NCBI GenBank assembly: GCA_002899765.1
Contig: PPDH01000040.1
Span: forward strand, 1 to 37,476
Direction: 5' to 3'
DNA: 37,476 bases
From: Sulfurimonas sp.
GTDB lineage: Bacteria; Campylobacterota; Campylobacteria; Campylobacterales; Sulfurimonadaceae
Below the pieces are notes generated by a model. That model did no database searches. It was given only the letters and a program-made list of their open reading frames with translations, and was not told the DNA's origin. The position numbers and the translations under genes are program-made. Positions 7,967 through 20,234 of the stretch are shown here, in pieces; positions within the stretch are counted from its first letter, which is position 1; every line of letters begins with the position of its first letter.

Positions 7967-10210
7967 ATGAATAAATTGATTAATTTTAAAATTAACGGTA
8001 TCTCGGTAGCTGCGCAAAAGGGTGAGACAATTTTAACGGTTGCCCGCAAAAACGGAATATATATTCCTACTATGTGTTACATCTCTAAAACTTCTCCGTG
8101 TGCATCATGCCGTATGTGTGTTGTTGAAGCAAGCGGCGTTGAAGGGTTTGTACTTAGCTGTAATACACCTCCGACCGAAGGCATAGAGATAATCACAAAC
8201 AACGATGCTCTGCAAAACGAGAGAGTAAATATCATGAAGCTTTATGATGTAAATCATCCTCTTTAGTGCGGTGTTTGTGACAAATCAGGCGAATGTGACC
8301 TTCAAAATAAAACGTTGGAATTTAGTGTAGAACGCCAAAATTTTTCGGCTCGTGATCAGCATAGAGAGATTAAGCATTGGGGGCTTATAGATTATGAGCC
8401 TTCTCTTTGTATAATGTGTGAAAAGTGTGTGCATGTATGTAATGAGGTTATTGGCGATGATGCCATAGAGGTAAAATTCGGCGGATACAGCTCAACTATT
8501 ATCCCAAAAAACAGCGAAATGCTTGATTGTACTTTCTGCGGAGAGTGTATAGCCGTTTGTCCTGTGGGCGCACTGACAAGCAGCGGTTTTCGCTATAGAG
8601 CAAATGCATGGGAGTTGAGCCGTATTCCTTCTACATGTGCTCACTGCTCGGCTGGCTGCCCGCTTGAGTATGAGACAAGACACAGTTCTATTAACGGTGC
8701 AGATGAGATATTTAGAGTTAAAAATAACTTTGAATTCAGTTCACTTTGCGGTGCGGGTAGATTTGGTTTTGACTTTAACAACAGAACAAAAAGTAATGAG
8801 AGCGCATTTAACAAAGCAGTAGAAGCTTTGAAAAATGCAAAAGCAATCCGTTTCTCTTCTATGATTACAAATGAAGAGGCGCATATTTTACAAATTCTAA
8901 AAGAGAAGCTCGGAGTCAAGTTATTTAATGAAGATGCAAGACTCTTTGGCGAGTTTATGAAATCATATAGCTCTGTGAGCGGGAAGCTGCACCATAGCGG
9001 CTCACTTGATGCCATCAAACAATCAGATGCGGTAATTGTTATAGGAAGCAGAATCGCAACGGATAATCCGGGCGTGAGATATGCGTTAACAACTGCCTCA
9101 AAACATAACGGTGCGAAAATCGTTTATGCGCATCCTATGGAAGATGCTTTAATGCAGAATGTCATGACACAGATGATGAAGTATGAAGTGGGAACGGAAG
9201 AGGGTGTTATGGCTCTTTTGGCGCACGAAATATTAAAAGACGTTGATTTGGATGAGAGTGAGAGAGCATTTTTTGATGAGCTTGATTTTGGTTATTTGTG
9301 TGCCGAGACAAATATCGGAGAAGAAGAACTCTCTTTTATGAGTAAATCTTTCACAAGAGCTAAAAAACGAACACTTATCATCGGCAACGACCTTATTGCC
9401 CATGAAAGAGCACTTAACATCGCAAAACTTGCGGCTCTTATAGAGAAGTACAGCGATTTCTCTTTTGTGGTAGTTCCCAGAGATGTAAATACGCTTGGAG
9501 TATCGCTTATCAATACTCTCAACCCTGATGAAAAAATAGAAAATATCGTAGGCTATAATGCACAAGGCGATTTTGTCATTTCATCGTTAGAAGGTGCCGA
9601 CTTGTCTGTACCTGCTCTTAATCAGCAAGAGGGAACATTTGTAAACATTGATAACAGAGTTCTGCCGGCAAACGTTGCGTTAGATTACGAGGGTTACACT
9701 CTAAATGATATTGCACAGGCATTAGGCATCCATAAAAAAGAGACTTTTGAGTATACGCAGGAACTAAATAAAAAAGCAGGATTTAAAGCCGTAGCTTTTG
9801 ATAATTTGGAGAACTTTTTATCGCCTATGGGCGAAGACGACCGCGGCTATCTTCTTGATGAAGTTGCATGTGAAGCAAACGGTGTGCTTGAAGAGATTGA
9901 TGACCTTCCTGAGTTCAACGGCACGATTATCTATCAATGCGATCCCGTACTTCAGTTTAACAACTATACGTCAAAAGCCAAGCAGCTTCCAAGCGAGAAT
10001 TTTTTACGAGGTTCTGCGCAGTTTAGCGTAGCTGCGAGAATTTCGGACGGAGATATGGTTGAAATCAGCTTTGGTGCAACAAAAATACAAAGAAAATTTA
10101 AACTAGATGACGAACTCAAAGGAACTGTAGCGCTAAATCCTACTTTTGACATAAGTGTGGATGCAAGCAGATACAGATTTGAAAAATCCAAAATAGTGAG
10201 AGTAATGTAA
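7967..10210 (+). pseudogene. nuoG: NuoG paralogue 1, interrupted by in-frame TAG
   Basis: This 747-residue frame is cut by TAG 8264-8266 (residue 100). The start ATG 7967 has AGAGG at a good distance; ATG 7958 is too close to it. Before the stop is the [2Fe-2S] domain (CYISKTSPCASCRMC, later SCNTP). The stop replaces Gln in the HPLQCGVC cluster motif, as the paralogue at 10210 shows. After it follow CGVCDKSGEC, the two [4Fe-4S] motifs CIMCEKC and CTFCGEC, an N7-like set (CAHCSAGC, SLCGAG) and a cofactor-free molybdopterin-oxidoreductase-like domain. If translation stops at the TAG, only 99 residues are made. The downstream frame is undamaged to its end. Confidence 0.85.
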
Positions 10211-12696
10211 TGAGTAAAATTACTATAAATATTGATGGAAAAGAGATTCAGACGCAAGAGGGTGAGTATATACTCAATGCCGCTCGCGCAAACGATATCT
10301 TTATACCGGCAATCTGCTATCTGACAAGATGCAGTCCGACACTTGCATGCAGATTATGCCTTGTAGAAGCTGACGGCAAGCAGGTGTATGCTTGTAACGC
10401 AAAATCAAAAGAGGGCATGAGTGTTGTAACGTCGAGTGAAAACATTGCAAAAGAGCGCCGTGCAATCATGGAGGTTTATGACGTAAATCATCCTCTTCAG
10501 TGCGGTGTTTGTGACCAGTCCGGCGAGTGTGAACTTCAAAACTACACTTTAGAGATGGGTGTGGATGCACAGCATTATGCGGTTAAGGATGTAGATAGAA
10601 GCGATGTTGACTGGTGGCATATTCACTATAATCCGGGGTTATGTATCGTTTGTGAGAGATGTGTCACTACATGTAAAGATATGATAGGCGATAATTCGCT
10701 CAAAACAGTGCCGCGCGGTGCAGATGCACTTGAAGCAGAGTATAAAGAGAGCATGCCGAAAGATGCGTATGCTATGTGGAACAAACTTAACAAATCTCTT
10801 ATCGGCTTAACGAGTGGTGAAGAGATGCTTGATTGTACGAGCTGCGGCGAGTGTGCTGCTGTTTGTCCGGTCGGAGCGCTTGTTGATACGCACTTTATCT
10901 ATACTTCAAATGCATGGGAACTTAAACAAATTCCTGCTACATGCGGACACTGTTCTGCTGGATGTCAAATAAGCTACGATGTAAAACATACAAGTATTGA
11001 TAACACTGATGAAAAAATTTACCGCGTTATGAATGAGTGGAACTATGTTTCACTTTGTGGTGCGGGAAGATACGGATTTGATTATAAAAATGAAGTAAAG
11101 AGTAAAGATGAGGCGGCATTTGCAAAGGCTATAGAGGCGTTTAAAAAAGCAGATACTATCAAATTTACATCTACTATAACAAATGAAGAGGCGCTTCTTT
11201 TACAAAAACTAAAAGAGAAGTTCGGTTACAAGCTTGTAAACAGTGAAGCAAAAGCGTTTCAAACATTTTTAAACGATTACAGCGAAATCAGCGGTACAAA
11301 ACTGTACGGTTACGACCTTGAAGCTACTCACAACGCTAACTTTGTTATCTCTGTAGGGGCTGCATTAAAAAGCGATAACCCAAATGCAAGATATGCACTA
11401 AATAACTCCATGACCGTAAATAAAGGTGCAGGTTTATATTTTCATCATCTAAGGGATCCTGTAATTGAAGGTCTGGGAAAAAGCATCATGACTATGTATC
11501 ATGCACCGCTACAAGAAGAAGCTGTTCTTTATCTGATTCTTGATCTGTTTGCAGATAAAGAGAAACTTCCCTCAGATATAGTCTCTTATCTGGCATCATT
11601 TCACTCTACAAAAACTATAACGGTTGAAGAGATAATCAAAGAAGAGATTACCGAAATCGTAAAAGTTATGAAGAAAAATGAAGAGAGCGGCGAAGAGGAA
11701 GAGGTAGAAGAAGAGAAGAAAAAGATGGTTCCTAAAAAGGTTTCAAAAGAGGTAGAAGTTGATGAGAACCGTCTTTTAGAGATTTTAGGTGCAGATGAGA
11801 AGTTTATGGAAAACTTAGAGAAAAACTTGGCTAAAAAAGATACGTTTGCTTTAATTGCGGGAGCTGACTTATATACTCATCCAAATTCAAAAAATCTTGC
11901 CCGCCTTTTAGCACTTATAGAAAAATACAGTGCGTTTGAGTTGACAATGATACCGAATCTGACAAACACTCTTGGTGTCGCACTTATCTGCGAGCTTGAT
12001 GATGAGGCAGGTTCTTATACCGTAGGTTACAACACTCAGGGAGATTTTACGCTCTCGGCTTTAGGTAACGGCGATTTGGATATGCCTGCTATTAATCAGC
12101 AGGAGGGAACGCTTACAAGCATCAACAAAAGAGTAAATCCGACAAATGCGGCAATCGGATACAACGGTTATGAGCTTAACGATATAGCAAATGCGCTTGG
12201 TTTAAGTGCTGAACTTGTTGTCGACTATACGCCGATGCTTCCTGTAGAAAAAGGATTTAAGGCTGAGATGTTTGATAATCTTCCGAATCATTATGACAAT
12301 GACGGCACCGAACACCGCGGTTATCTGCTTGATAATGCAGCAGTTGCAACAAGCGGCGATGAGTCGGTTGCTGCGATAAGCGACGAAAAACTAGAGGGAA
12401 CACTTATCTACATGGCAAATCCTGTAAGACAATTTACGGATTTTACCAATAAAGCTACCAATCTTGATGAGATAAGCGGTGTCTACATGAGTGAAGAGTT
12501 CTTGAGTAAATCTGATTTCAATGAGGGGGAGAGTGTGAGAGTGAAAAGCCAAAAAGGTGAGCTTGTAGCCAATATTGTAAGTGACAACAAAATCAGCGGA
12601 GATATTATCGTTCTGCCGACTTTTGATTCTAAAATAAATTCAGAGGCTCTGTTTAGCTCATACCGCTTTGCAACAGCTTCGATTGAAAGGGCGTAA
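10210..12696 (+). CDS. nuoG: NADH-quinone oxidoreductase subunit G, paralogue 2 (intact)
   Basis: This 828-aa Fe-S subunit carries electrons through the peripheral arm. Ligands in order: [2Fe-2S] CYLTRCSPTLACRLC plus ACNAKS; His/Cys cluster HPLQCGVCDQSGEC; CIVCERC; CTSCGECAAVC; and an N7-like set CGHCSAGC with SLCGAG. The C-terminal part is the MGD-less molybdopterin oxidoreductase-like domain. A highly charged insert (Glu/Lys-rich, residues ~467-516) is absent from paralogue 1. ATG overlaps the end of paralogue 1 (TAATG). With paralogue 1 broken, this copy is the only complete NuoG here. Confidence 0.93.
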   Translation: MSKITINIDGKEIQTQEGEYILNAARANDIFIPAICYLTRCSPTLACRLCLVEADGKQVYACNAKSKEGMSVVTSSENIAKERRAIMEVYDVNHPLQCGVCDQSGECELQNYTLEMGVDAQHYAVKDVDRSDVDWWHIHYNPGLCIVCERCVTTCKDMIGDNSLKTVPRGADALEAEYKESMPKDAYAMWNKLNKSLIGLTSGEEMLDCTSCGECAAVCPVGALVDTHFIYTSNAWELKQIPATCGHCSAGCQISYDVKHTSIDNTDEKIYRVMNEWNYVSLCGAGRYGFDYKNEVKSKDEAAFAKAIEAFKKADTIKFTSTITNEEALLLQKLKEKFGYKLVNSEAKAFQTFLNDYSEISGTKLYGYDLEATHNANFVISVGAALKSDNPNARYALNNSMTVNKGAGLYFHHLRDPVIEGLGKSIMTMYHAPLQEEAVLYLILDLFADKEKLPSDIVSYLASFHSTKTITVEEIIKEEITEIVKVMKKNEESGEEEEVEEEKKKMVPKKVSKEVEVDENRLLEILGADEKFMENLEKNLAKKDTFALIAGADLYTHPNSKNLARLLALIEKYSAFELTMIPNLTNTLGVALICELDDEAGSYTVGYNTQGDFTLSALGNGDLDMPAINQQEGTLTSINKRVNPTNAAIGYNGYELNDIANALGLSAELVVDYTPMLPVEKGFKAEMFDNLPNHYDNDGTEHRGYLLDNAAVATSGDESVAAISDEKLEGTLIYMANPVRQFTDFTNKATNLDEISGVYMSEEFLSKSDFNEGESVRVKSQKGELVANIVSDNKISGDIIVLPTFDSKINSEALFSSYRFATASIERA

Positions 12697-12699
12697 TAT

Positions 12700-13686
12700 A
12701 TGGAAACAGCATATTTTGTTGAGACGATTATTAAAATCGTCGTCATTTTACTTATATTTTCTGCATTAGCGGGAATTGGAACCTATTTTGAGAGAAAAGT
12801 TCTTGCATTTATGCAACGCCGTTTAGGGCCTGTAAATGTTGGTCCGTTTGGACTCTTGCAAGTTGCGGCGGACGGTATTAAACTTTTTACAAAAGAGGAT
12901 ATCGTTCCTACGAATGTAGTCGGCCGTATCTTTAAAATTGCACCGGTTATTACGGCGGCAACTGCGTTTATGGCGGCAGCTGCAATCCCGTTTTTACCCT
13001 CTTTTACGATTTTTGGATATGAAGTTCATCCGATAGTAGCAGATATCAATATCGGTATCTTATATATTCTTGGAATCATGGGTGTAGGACTTTACGGTCC
13101 TCTTCTTGGAGGTATGGCATCAGCAAATAAATTCTCGCTTCTCTCGGCTGCGAGGGGAGCTGCTATCTTTATCTCTTATGAGGTTATTACGGGCTTATCT
13201 ATTTTAGCGCCTGTTATGATGGTCGGTTCTTTATCGCTTATTGACTTTAACGAGTATCAAGCAGGCGGAATTACGGACTGGATACTCTGGTCTCAGCCTG
13301 TTGCATTTGTACTTTTTTGGATAGCGGCTTTTGCCGAAACAGGCCGTACACCGTTTCACTTAATAGCAAACGACCATGAGATTATTGATGGATTTGGAAC
13401 GGAGTACTCAGGTATGAGATGGGGTCTTTTCTTCATCGGCGAGTATGCAAATATGTTCTTTATCTCTTTTGTTATGGCTCTTATCTTCTTAGGCGGATAT
13501 GGAGACGGAAGCTTTTTAGGCGCACTCGGGCTTCTTGGTAAAGTTGCATTTTTCTTCTTCTTTTTCTTATGGACAAGAGCGGCTTGGCCTGACGTTAGAC
13601 CGGATCAGCTGATGTGGTTGTGTTGGAAAGTTTTAATGCCTATAGCTATGATAAATATAGTTATCACTGCAATAGTAATGATGTAA
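12700..13686 (+). CDS. nuoH: NADH-quinone oxidoreductase subunit H
   Basis: NuoH is the 328-aa membrane subunit that forms the quinone channel between the two arms. Family signatures are visible: YFERKVLAFMQRRLGPVNVGPFGLLQ at the N-terminus, AETGRTPFHLIANDHEIIDGFGTEYSGM in the conserved loop, and WTRAAWPDVRPDQLMWLCWK near the end. It has about eight hydrophobic segments. The start ATG 12700 follows AAAGGG, 3 bp after the nuoG2 stop. Confidence 0.97.
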   Translation: METAYFVETIIKIVVILLIFSALAGIGTYFERKVLAFMQRRLGPVNVGPFGLLQVAADGIKLFTKEDIVPTNVVGRIFKIAPVITAATAFMAAAAIPFLPSFTIFGYEVHPIVADINIGILYILGIMGVGLYGPLLGGMASANKFSLLSAARGAAIFISYEVITGLSILAPVMMVGSLSLIDFNEYQAGGITDWILWSQPVAFVLFWIAAFAETGRTPFHLIANDHEIIDGFGTEYSGMRWGLFFIGEYANMFFISFVMALIFLGGYGDGSFLGALGLLGKVAFFFFFFLWTRAAWPDVRPDQLMWLCWKVLMPIAMINIVITAIVMM

Positions 13687-13695
13687 GGGGTGAGC

Positions 13696-14331
13696 ATGCA
13701 TAATGAACATGTACAAGAACATTTTAACAATAGAAATGTTACGGAAATAGACAGCAACTACTACATGGTAGATATTGCTCCTTATCCAACTGATGGATGG
13801 GGCAAGTTTAAAAGAGTTCTAAAAAGAGCTTTAAGAGGCGAACTTTTTGTAGGTCTTTGGGTTGTTCTTCGCGAGATGATTAGATTTGATATCCATACAG
13901 TAAAGTATCCTGAGGAGAAGATGCCTATAGGACCACGTTATAGAGCCGTTCATGAGATGAAACGACTTTGGGAATCTGATACAGAGAGATGTATAGGGTG
14001 CGGTCTTTGTGAGAAGATTTGTATCTCTAATTGTATCAGAATCGATACGAAACTTGACGAAAATTCTCGTAAAGAGGTTAGCGAATACAGTATAAATTTA
14101 GGTCGTTGTATCTTCTGCGGTTACTGTGCGGAGGTTTGTCCAGAACTTGCTATCACGCATGGCGGCGAGTATGAAAATGCGAGTGATCAAAGAGAGCATT
14201 TCTTGACTTTTGGGGATATGTTGACACCGCTTGATCAGATGAAGGCCGGAACTCAGGTTGAGTTTGAAGGTTTTGGCGCGATTACACCACATGAAGATGA
14301 GCGTGTTAAAAAAACACCTCTAGCATATTAA
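13696..14331 (+). CDS. nuoI: NADH-quinone oxidoreductase subunit I
   Basis: NuoI is the ferredoxin-like subunit carrying clusters N6a and N6b. Two classical motifs are present: CIGCGLCEKICISNC and CIFCGYCAEVCPE. I prefer ATG 13696, which sits 5 bp after AGGGG, to the in-frame GTG two codons upstream. This gives 211 residues. The N-terminal ~45 residues and the C-terminal ~35 are extensions beyond the cluster domain, and the amphipathic part near WVVLREMIRFDIHTVKYPEE anchors it to the membrane arm. Confidence 0.95.
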   Translation: MHNEHVQEHFNNRNVTEIDSNYYMVDIAPYPTDGWGKFKRVLKRALRGELFVGLWVVLREMIRFDIHTVKYPEEKMPIGPRYRAVHEMKRLWESDTERCIGCGLCEKICISNCIRIDTKLDENSRKEVSEYSINLGRCIFCGYCAEVCPELAITHGGEYENASDQREHFLTFGDMLTPLDQMKAGTQVEFEGFGAITPHEDERVKKTPLAY

Positions 14332-14342
14332 GGAGTTTGATT

Positions 14343-14921
14343 ATGTTTGAAGCAATTGCATTTTATCTGTTTGCTTTTTTGACTATTTCGATGTTCTATA
14401 TAGCGGTAACGACCTCACAGGCGTTATATGCTCTTAGTTCATTGGCAGCAGGAATGATTTTTATATCGGCGTTTTTCTTTATTTTAGGTGCTGATTTTTT
14501 AGGTGCGGTTCAAATCGTTGTTTACTCCGGTGCCGTTATGGCGCTTTATGCTTTTGGTATGATGTTTTTTGATACGACAAGAGATGTAAAAGAGAAGCAG
14601 GGCAATAAGGCGATAATCTTAGGATTAAGCGTTATAAGTGCTGCGCTGATTGTTGTTATAGTTTCTGCGCCGATTATCGGAAGCAATATTGAAGCGCTTT
14701 ATCCTATGACTGAGGGTGCTGGTAATGTTAAAGAGGTCGGTATGGTTCTTTTTACAAAGTATCTTGTTCCTTTTGAAGTGGCTGCGGTAATGCTTTTGGT
14801 TGCTATGATTGCAGGGATTGTGCTTGCAGGAAAGAAAATGGATCTCTCTCTTACTCTTATGAACGAGCAAGAGATACTAAAGATGAGAGAAGAAGATAAA
14901 AACAAGAAGGTGCTCTCATGA
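14343..14921 (+). CDS. nuoJ: NADH-quinone oxidoreductase subunit J
   Basis: NuoJ is a 192-aa membrane subunit with five hydrophobic segments. The family hallmark is ADFLGAVQIVVYSGAVMALYAFGMMFF. ATG 14343 lies 7 bp after AAGGAG, better than the TTG two codons upstream. The gene ends in ATGA overlapping the nuoK start. The C-terminus is a short charged cytoplasmic tail. Confidence 0.95.
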   Translation: MFEAIAFYLFAFLTISMFYIAVTTSQALYALSSLAAGMIFISAFFFILGADFLGAVQIVVYSGAVMALYAFGMMFFDTTRDVKEKQGNKAIILGLSVISAALIVVIVSAPIIGSNIEALYPMTEGAGNVKEVGMVLFTKYLVPFEVAAVMLLVAMIAGIVLAGKKMDLSLTLMNEQEILKMREEDKNKKVLS

Positions 14922-15226
14922 TGGAAATAGGACTAAATCACTATCTTGTACTCTCGACAATCCTTTTTGCTATTGGTTTGGTCGGGGTTATGAGAAGAAA
15001 GAATCTGCTTATGCTGTTTTTTGCTACAGAGATACTTTTAAACTCTGTAAATATCTCTTTTGCCGCGATTTCACACTATTACGGTGATTTGACGGGGCAG
15101 ATGTTAGCATTTTTTGTTATAGCGATTGCTGCATCTGAAGTAGCCGTAGGACTCGGTCTTTTGATTGTTTGGCATAAAAAACATAACAATATAGATCTTG
15201 ACAGCATGTCAACGATGAGAGGATAA
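14918..15226 (+). CDS. nuoK: NADH-quinone oxidoreductase subunit K
   Basis: NuoK is a 102-aa, three-helix membrane subunit. The family pattern is clear: LFAIGLVGVMRRKNLLMLFFATEILLNSVNISF, with the conserved membrane Glu in the second helix, then AIAASEVAVGLGLL with the second conserved Glu. Both carboxylates belong to the proton path. Start codons ATG 14918 and 14921 are adjacent, and the first overlaps the nuoJ stop. Confidence 0.96.
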   Translation: MMEIGLNHYLVLSTILFAIGLVGVMRRKNLLMLFFATEILLNSVNISFAAISHYYGDLTGQMLAFFVIAIAASEVAVGLGLLIVWHKKHNNIDLDSMSTMRG

Positions 15227-15229
15227 GAT

Positions 15230-17152
<1,923 letters not shown>

Positions 17153-17155
17153 TAG

Positions 17156-18703
17156 ATGTTGGATCATATCTTATCGATTTTAATTTTCTTCCCGGCACTC
17201 GCGGCGATGCTTGGATTTGTAGTAAACAAAGAGAGCATGCGCTCTTATGGTGTTGCTGTTGCTACAATTGAGTTTTTTCTTGCACTGTGGTTGTGGTTCG
17301 CATTTGATGCAAATGCATCAGGAATGCAGTTTATGGAGCATATCGCACTTGTTCCGACATTCGGCATCAACTATATAGTAGGAGTTGATGGAATTTCACT
17401 CTTTATTATTATACTTGCGGCATTTTTTACCATGATAGGTATCGCTTCGCTTGGCGAGACAAAAGATGTAAAAAACATGATAATCACGCTTCTGTTTCTG
17501 CAGATGACAATGGTAGGTGTTTTTGCTGCTCTTGATGCTATAGTCTTTTATGTATTTTGGGAACTCTCACTCGTACCGATGCTTTATATCATCGGTGCAT
17601 GGGGCGGGCCTCTTCGCATTTACGCATCTGTAAAATTCTTTCTCTATACGTTTACAGGTTCACTAGTCATGCTTGTAGGTATGCTCTTTATGGCGTACTT
17701 CTACTATCAGGCAACTGGTCAGTGGAGTTTTGCGATTCTTGATTGGTATCGCCTGATTCTGCCTGAATCTTTTCAACCTTGGTTGTTTGTTGCATTCTTT
17801 ATCGGTTTTGCAATCAAAGTTCCGATGTTCCCGTTCCATACTTGGTTACCTTATGCACACGGTCAAGCACCGACTATCGGTTCCGTAATCCTTGCTGCAA
17901 TACTCTTAAAGATGGGTACTTATGCGTTTATCCGTTTTTCGCTTCCGTTATTTCCGGATGCGTCGGTTTACTTTATGTACCCGATAGCTGTTTTGGCAAT
18001 CATCATGATTATTTATACGGCGATGGTAGCATACGCGCAAAAAGATATTAAACAAGTTGTTGCTTACTCTTCGGTATCGCACATGGGTGTTATTATCCTA
18101 GGTACATTTGCACTCAATGTCGAGGGTATTTCAGGTTCAATCTTTTTGATGATAGCACACGGTGTCGTCTCAGGTGCGCTCTTCTTACTTGTAGGGGTGA
18201 TTTACGACAGAAGACACACAAAGCTTATGAGTGAATTTGGAGGCTTGGCTTCGGTTATGCCGCGTTATGCAACTATCTTTGGTTTGATGTTAATGGCTTC
18301 CGTGGGTCTTCCTCTGACTATCAACTTTGTAGGTGAGTTTTTAAGCTTGTTAGGTTTTTATAAACAGTCACATATCTTAACGCTTCTTGCGGGTACGGCT
18401 ATCATAGTAGTTGCTATTTATATGTTAGCAGCATATAAAAAGATGTTCTTTGGAGTTGTTACAAAAGAGGAGAACAGAAATCTTCCAGATGTAAACAAAA
18501 GAGAGCTTATTGCTCTTATCCCTCTTGCAGTCATAACTGTTTGGCTGGGGATATATCCTAAACCTGTTTTGGGACCTATCAACACAAGTGTTGAGTCCGT
18601 GGTTCAATTAATGCATGAAAAAGCGATTTCACAAGAAGCAAAGACAAGAATTCCTAATTTGGATATTCTCATTAATAAAACTTCAGCTAAGGAGGCACAC
18701 TAA
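17156..18703 (+). CDS. nuoM: NADH-quinone oxidoreductase subunit M
   Basis: NuoM is a 515-aa proton-translocating membrane subunit of the Mrp-antiporter type. Diagnostic segments are [18 protein letters not shown] (conserved Glu) and [36 protein letters not shown] (conserved Lys and half-helix). Its stop shares one base with the nuoN ATG. Confidence 0.97.
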   Translation: MLDHILSILIFFPALAAMLGFVVNKESMRSYGVAVATIEFFLALWLWFAFDANASGMQFMEHIALVPTFGINYIVGVDGISLFIIILAAFFTMIGIASLGETKDVKNMIITLLFLQMTMVGVFAALDAIVFYVFWELSLVPMLYIIGAWGGPLRIYASVKFFLYTFTGSLVMLVGMLFMAYFYYQATGQWSFAILDWYRLILPESFQPWLFVAFFIGFAIKVPMFPFHTWLPYAHGQAPTIGSVILAAILLKMGTYAFIRFSLPLFPDASVYFMYPIAVLAIIMIIYTAMVAYAQKDIKQVVAYSSVSHMGVIILGTFALNVEGISGSIFLMIAHGVVSGALFLLVGVIYDRRHTKLMSEFGGLASVMPRYATIFGLMLMASVGLPLTINFVGEFLSLLGFYKQSHILTLLAGTAIIVVAIYMLAAYKKMFFGVVTKEENRNLPDVNKRELIALIPLAVITVWLGIYPKPVLGPINTSVESVVQLMHEKAISQEAKTRIPNLDILINKTSAKEAH

Positions 18704-20211
18704 TGTTATCACCGGTAAATGTTTCGATTGAGTCGTTAAATTTAATGACTCTTGTGCCAATGTTGATACCAATCGTAGGCGCTCTGCTAATCATAGTTAT
18801 TGATCTTTTTAAGAGTGAGCAGCATAAGTCTCTTTACGTAATGTTAAGCCTCCTTGTTTTAGGAGTGGATTTTGTCGCACTAATGGATTCTGCGGGCGTA
18901 TTTCAGAAAAACGGTACGGTCATGGGTGTTTTTGATGTGATGCTTATAGATGGATTGGCGATTTTATCGCAGTTCATAATCGTCGGTGCATCTATGCTCT
19001 TTATCCCGCTTGCACTTACTCATAAGAGATTTCATGAGTTCTCTTATCCTGAGTTCTTCGCGCTATTTTTATTTATGATTGCAGGCTTCCAGTTTATGGT
19101 TGCAACGGACAATCTTATCCTTGTATTTGTAGGACTTGAGACTGCTTCTTTGGCACTTTATACGCTTATAGCTATGCATAACCGTGACAAGTCGTTTGAA
19201 GCAGCTGTTAAGTACTTTACGATGGGTGCACTTGCAGCAGGATTTTTCAGCTTCGGTTCTATGATATTTTATGCTCTTACGGGTTCTGTTGAGATTAACC
19301 AGATTGCAGCAGTTTTGAGTGCTAACAACTATGAAGATATAGCATTTGTGCTTATCGGTGTTGTATTCTTGCTTGCATCATTTGGATTTAAACTCTCTAT
19401 GGTTCCGTTTCATACATGGACACCTGACGTTTATGAGGGTTCATCTGCGGCACTTGCAGGTTACATGTCAATCGTTCCAAAAATAGCGGCTTTTATTGTT
19501 GCTATGAGAATATTTGAGTTTTTAATCCACAGCGGCGTAGTTTGGTTAGAGGTGATTCTCTATATGGGTGTTGTTTTAACCATGACTATGGCTAATGTCT
19601 GGGCACTGGTTCAAACGGATGTAAAAAGAATGCTTGCGTACAGTTCTATTTCACATGCAGGTTTTGTTATGGCGGCTATTTTAATCGGTACGACACAGTC
19701 TAACAGCGCACTTTTTCTTTACTGTATACTATTTAGCTTTACAAATCTAGGTTCATTCTCTATGCTTTGGATAAGCAGACAGAAAAATCTTCCTGCTCAT
19801 CAGCAGTCAGATCACAGTTACAACAAGTTTGCAGGGATGATTAAAACGGCGCCTGTTGCTGCAACCATTATGGCTCTGTTTATGTTAAGTTTAGCAGGTC
19901 TTCCTCCATTTGCTCTGTTTTGGGGTAAAATGTACATGATAAGCTCGGCAGTTACAGGCGGATATACTGTTTTAGCACTTATTATGGCACTTAACTCTGC
20001 GATAGCCGGTTATTACTACTTAAAACTTATTGTTTATATGTTTATGAAAGATCCGATTGTTGAAGACGGCGGTCATGTGTATAGCGCAAATGCTACGCTT
20101 CCACTCAAAACTATCATCGGTATAGCAGCAATAGGAACCATTTTTGCTTTTGCAGCTGTAAATATGCTTTTAGAATTTATTACGGTGTTTGTATATAATA
20201 GCGGCTATTAA
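18703..20211 (+). CDS. nuoN: NADH-quinone oxidoreductase subunit N
   Basis: NuoN is a 502-aa antiporter-like membrane subunit and the last nuo gene. Visible signatures are [20 protein letters not shown] (conserved Glu), [21 protein letters not shown] and [19 protein letters not shown]. It is followed after 23 bp by the pflA-like gene with its own ribosome binding site. Confidence 0.96.
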   Translation: MLSPVNVSIESLNLMTLVPMLIPIVGALLIIVIDLFKSEQHKSLYVMLSLLVLGVDFVALMDSAGVFQKNGTVMGVFDVMLIDGLAILSQFIIVGASMLFIPLALTHKRFHEFSYPEFFALFLFMIAGFQFMVATDNLILVFVGLETASLALYTLIAMHNRDKSFEAAVKYFTMGALAAGFFSFGSMIFYALTGSVEINQIAAVLSANNYEDIAFVLIGVVFLLASFGFKLSMVPFHTWTPDVYEGSSAALAGYMSIVPKIAAFIVAMRIFEFLIHSGVVWLEVILYMGVVLTMTMANVWALVQTDVKRMLAYSSISHAGFVMAAILIGTTQSNSALFLYCILFSFTNLGSFSMLWISRQKNLPAHQQSDHSYNKFAGMIKTAPVAATIMALFMLSLAGLPPFALFWGKMYMISSAVTGGYTVLALIMALNSAIAGYYYLKLIVYMFMKDPIVEDGGHVYSANATLPLKTIIGIAAIGTIFAFAAVNMLLEFITVFVYNSGY

Positions 20212-20234
20212 AATGTAAATAAGGGGTATCTGAT

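Noticed and set aside
8492-9018. Antisense frames inside nuoG1 and other nuo genes
   Set aside because: They mirror conserved coding sequence and have no family resemblance or start signals.
2495-10210. General recoding of TAG as Gln in this organism
   Set aside because: TAG ends olsF, nuoC, the NuoE-position gene and dut at normal family lengths, with new ribosome binding sites right after. Only local suppression, mutation or error remains.
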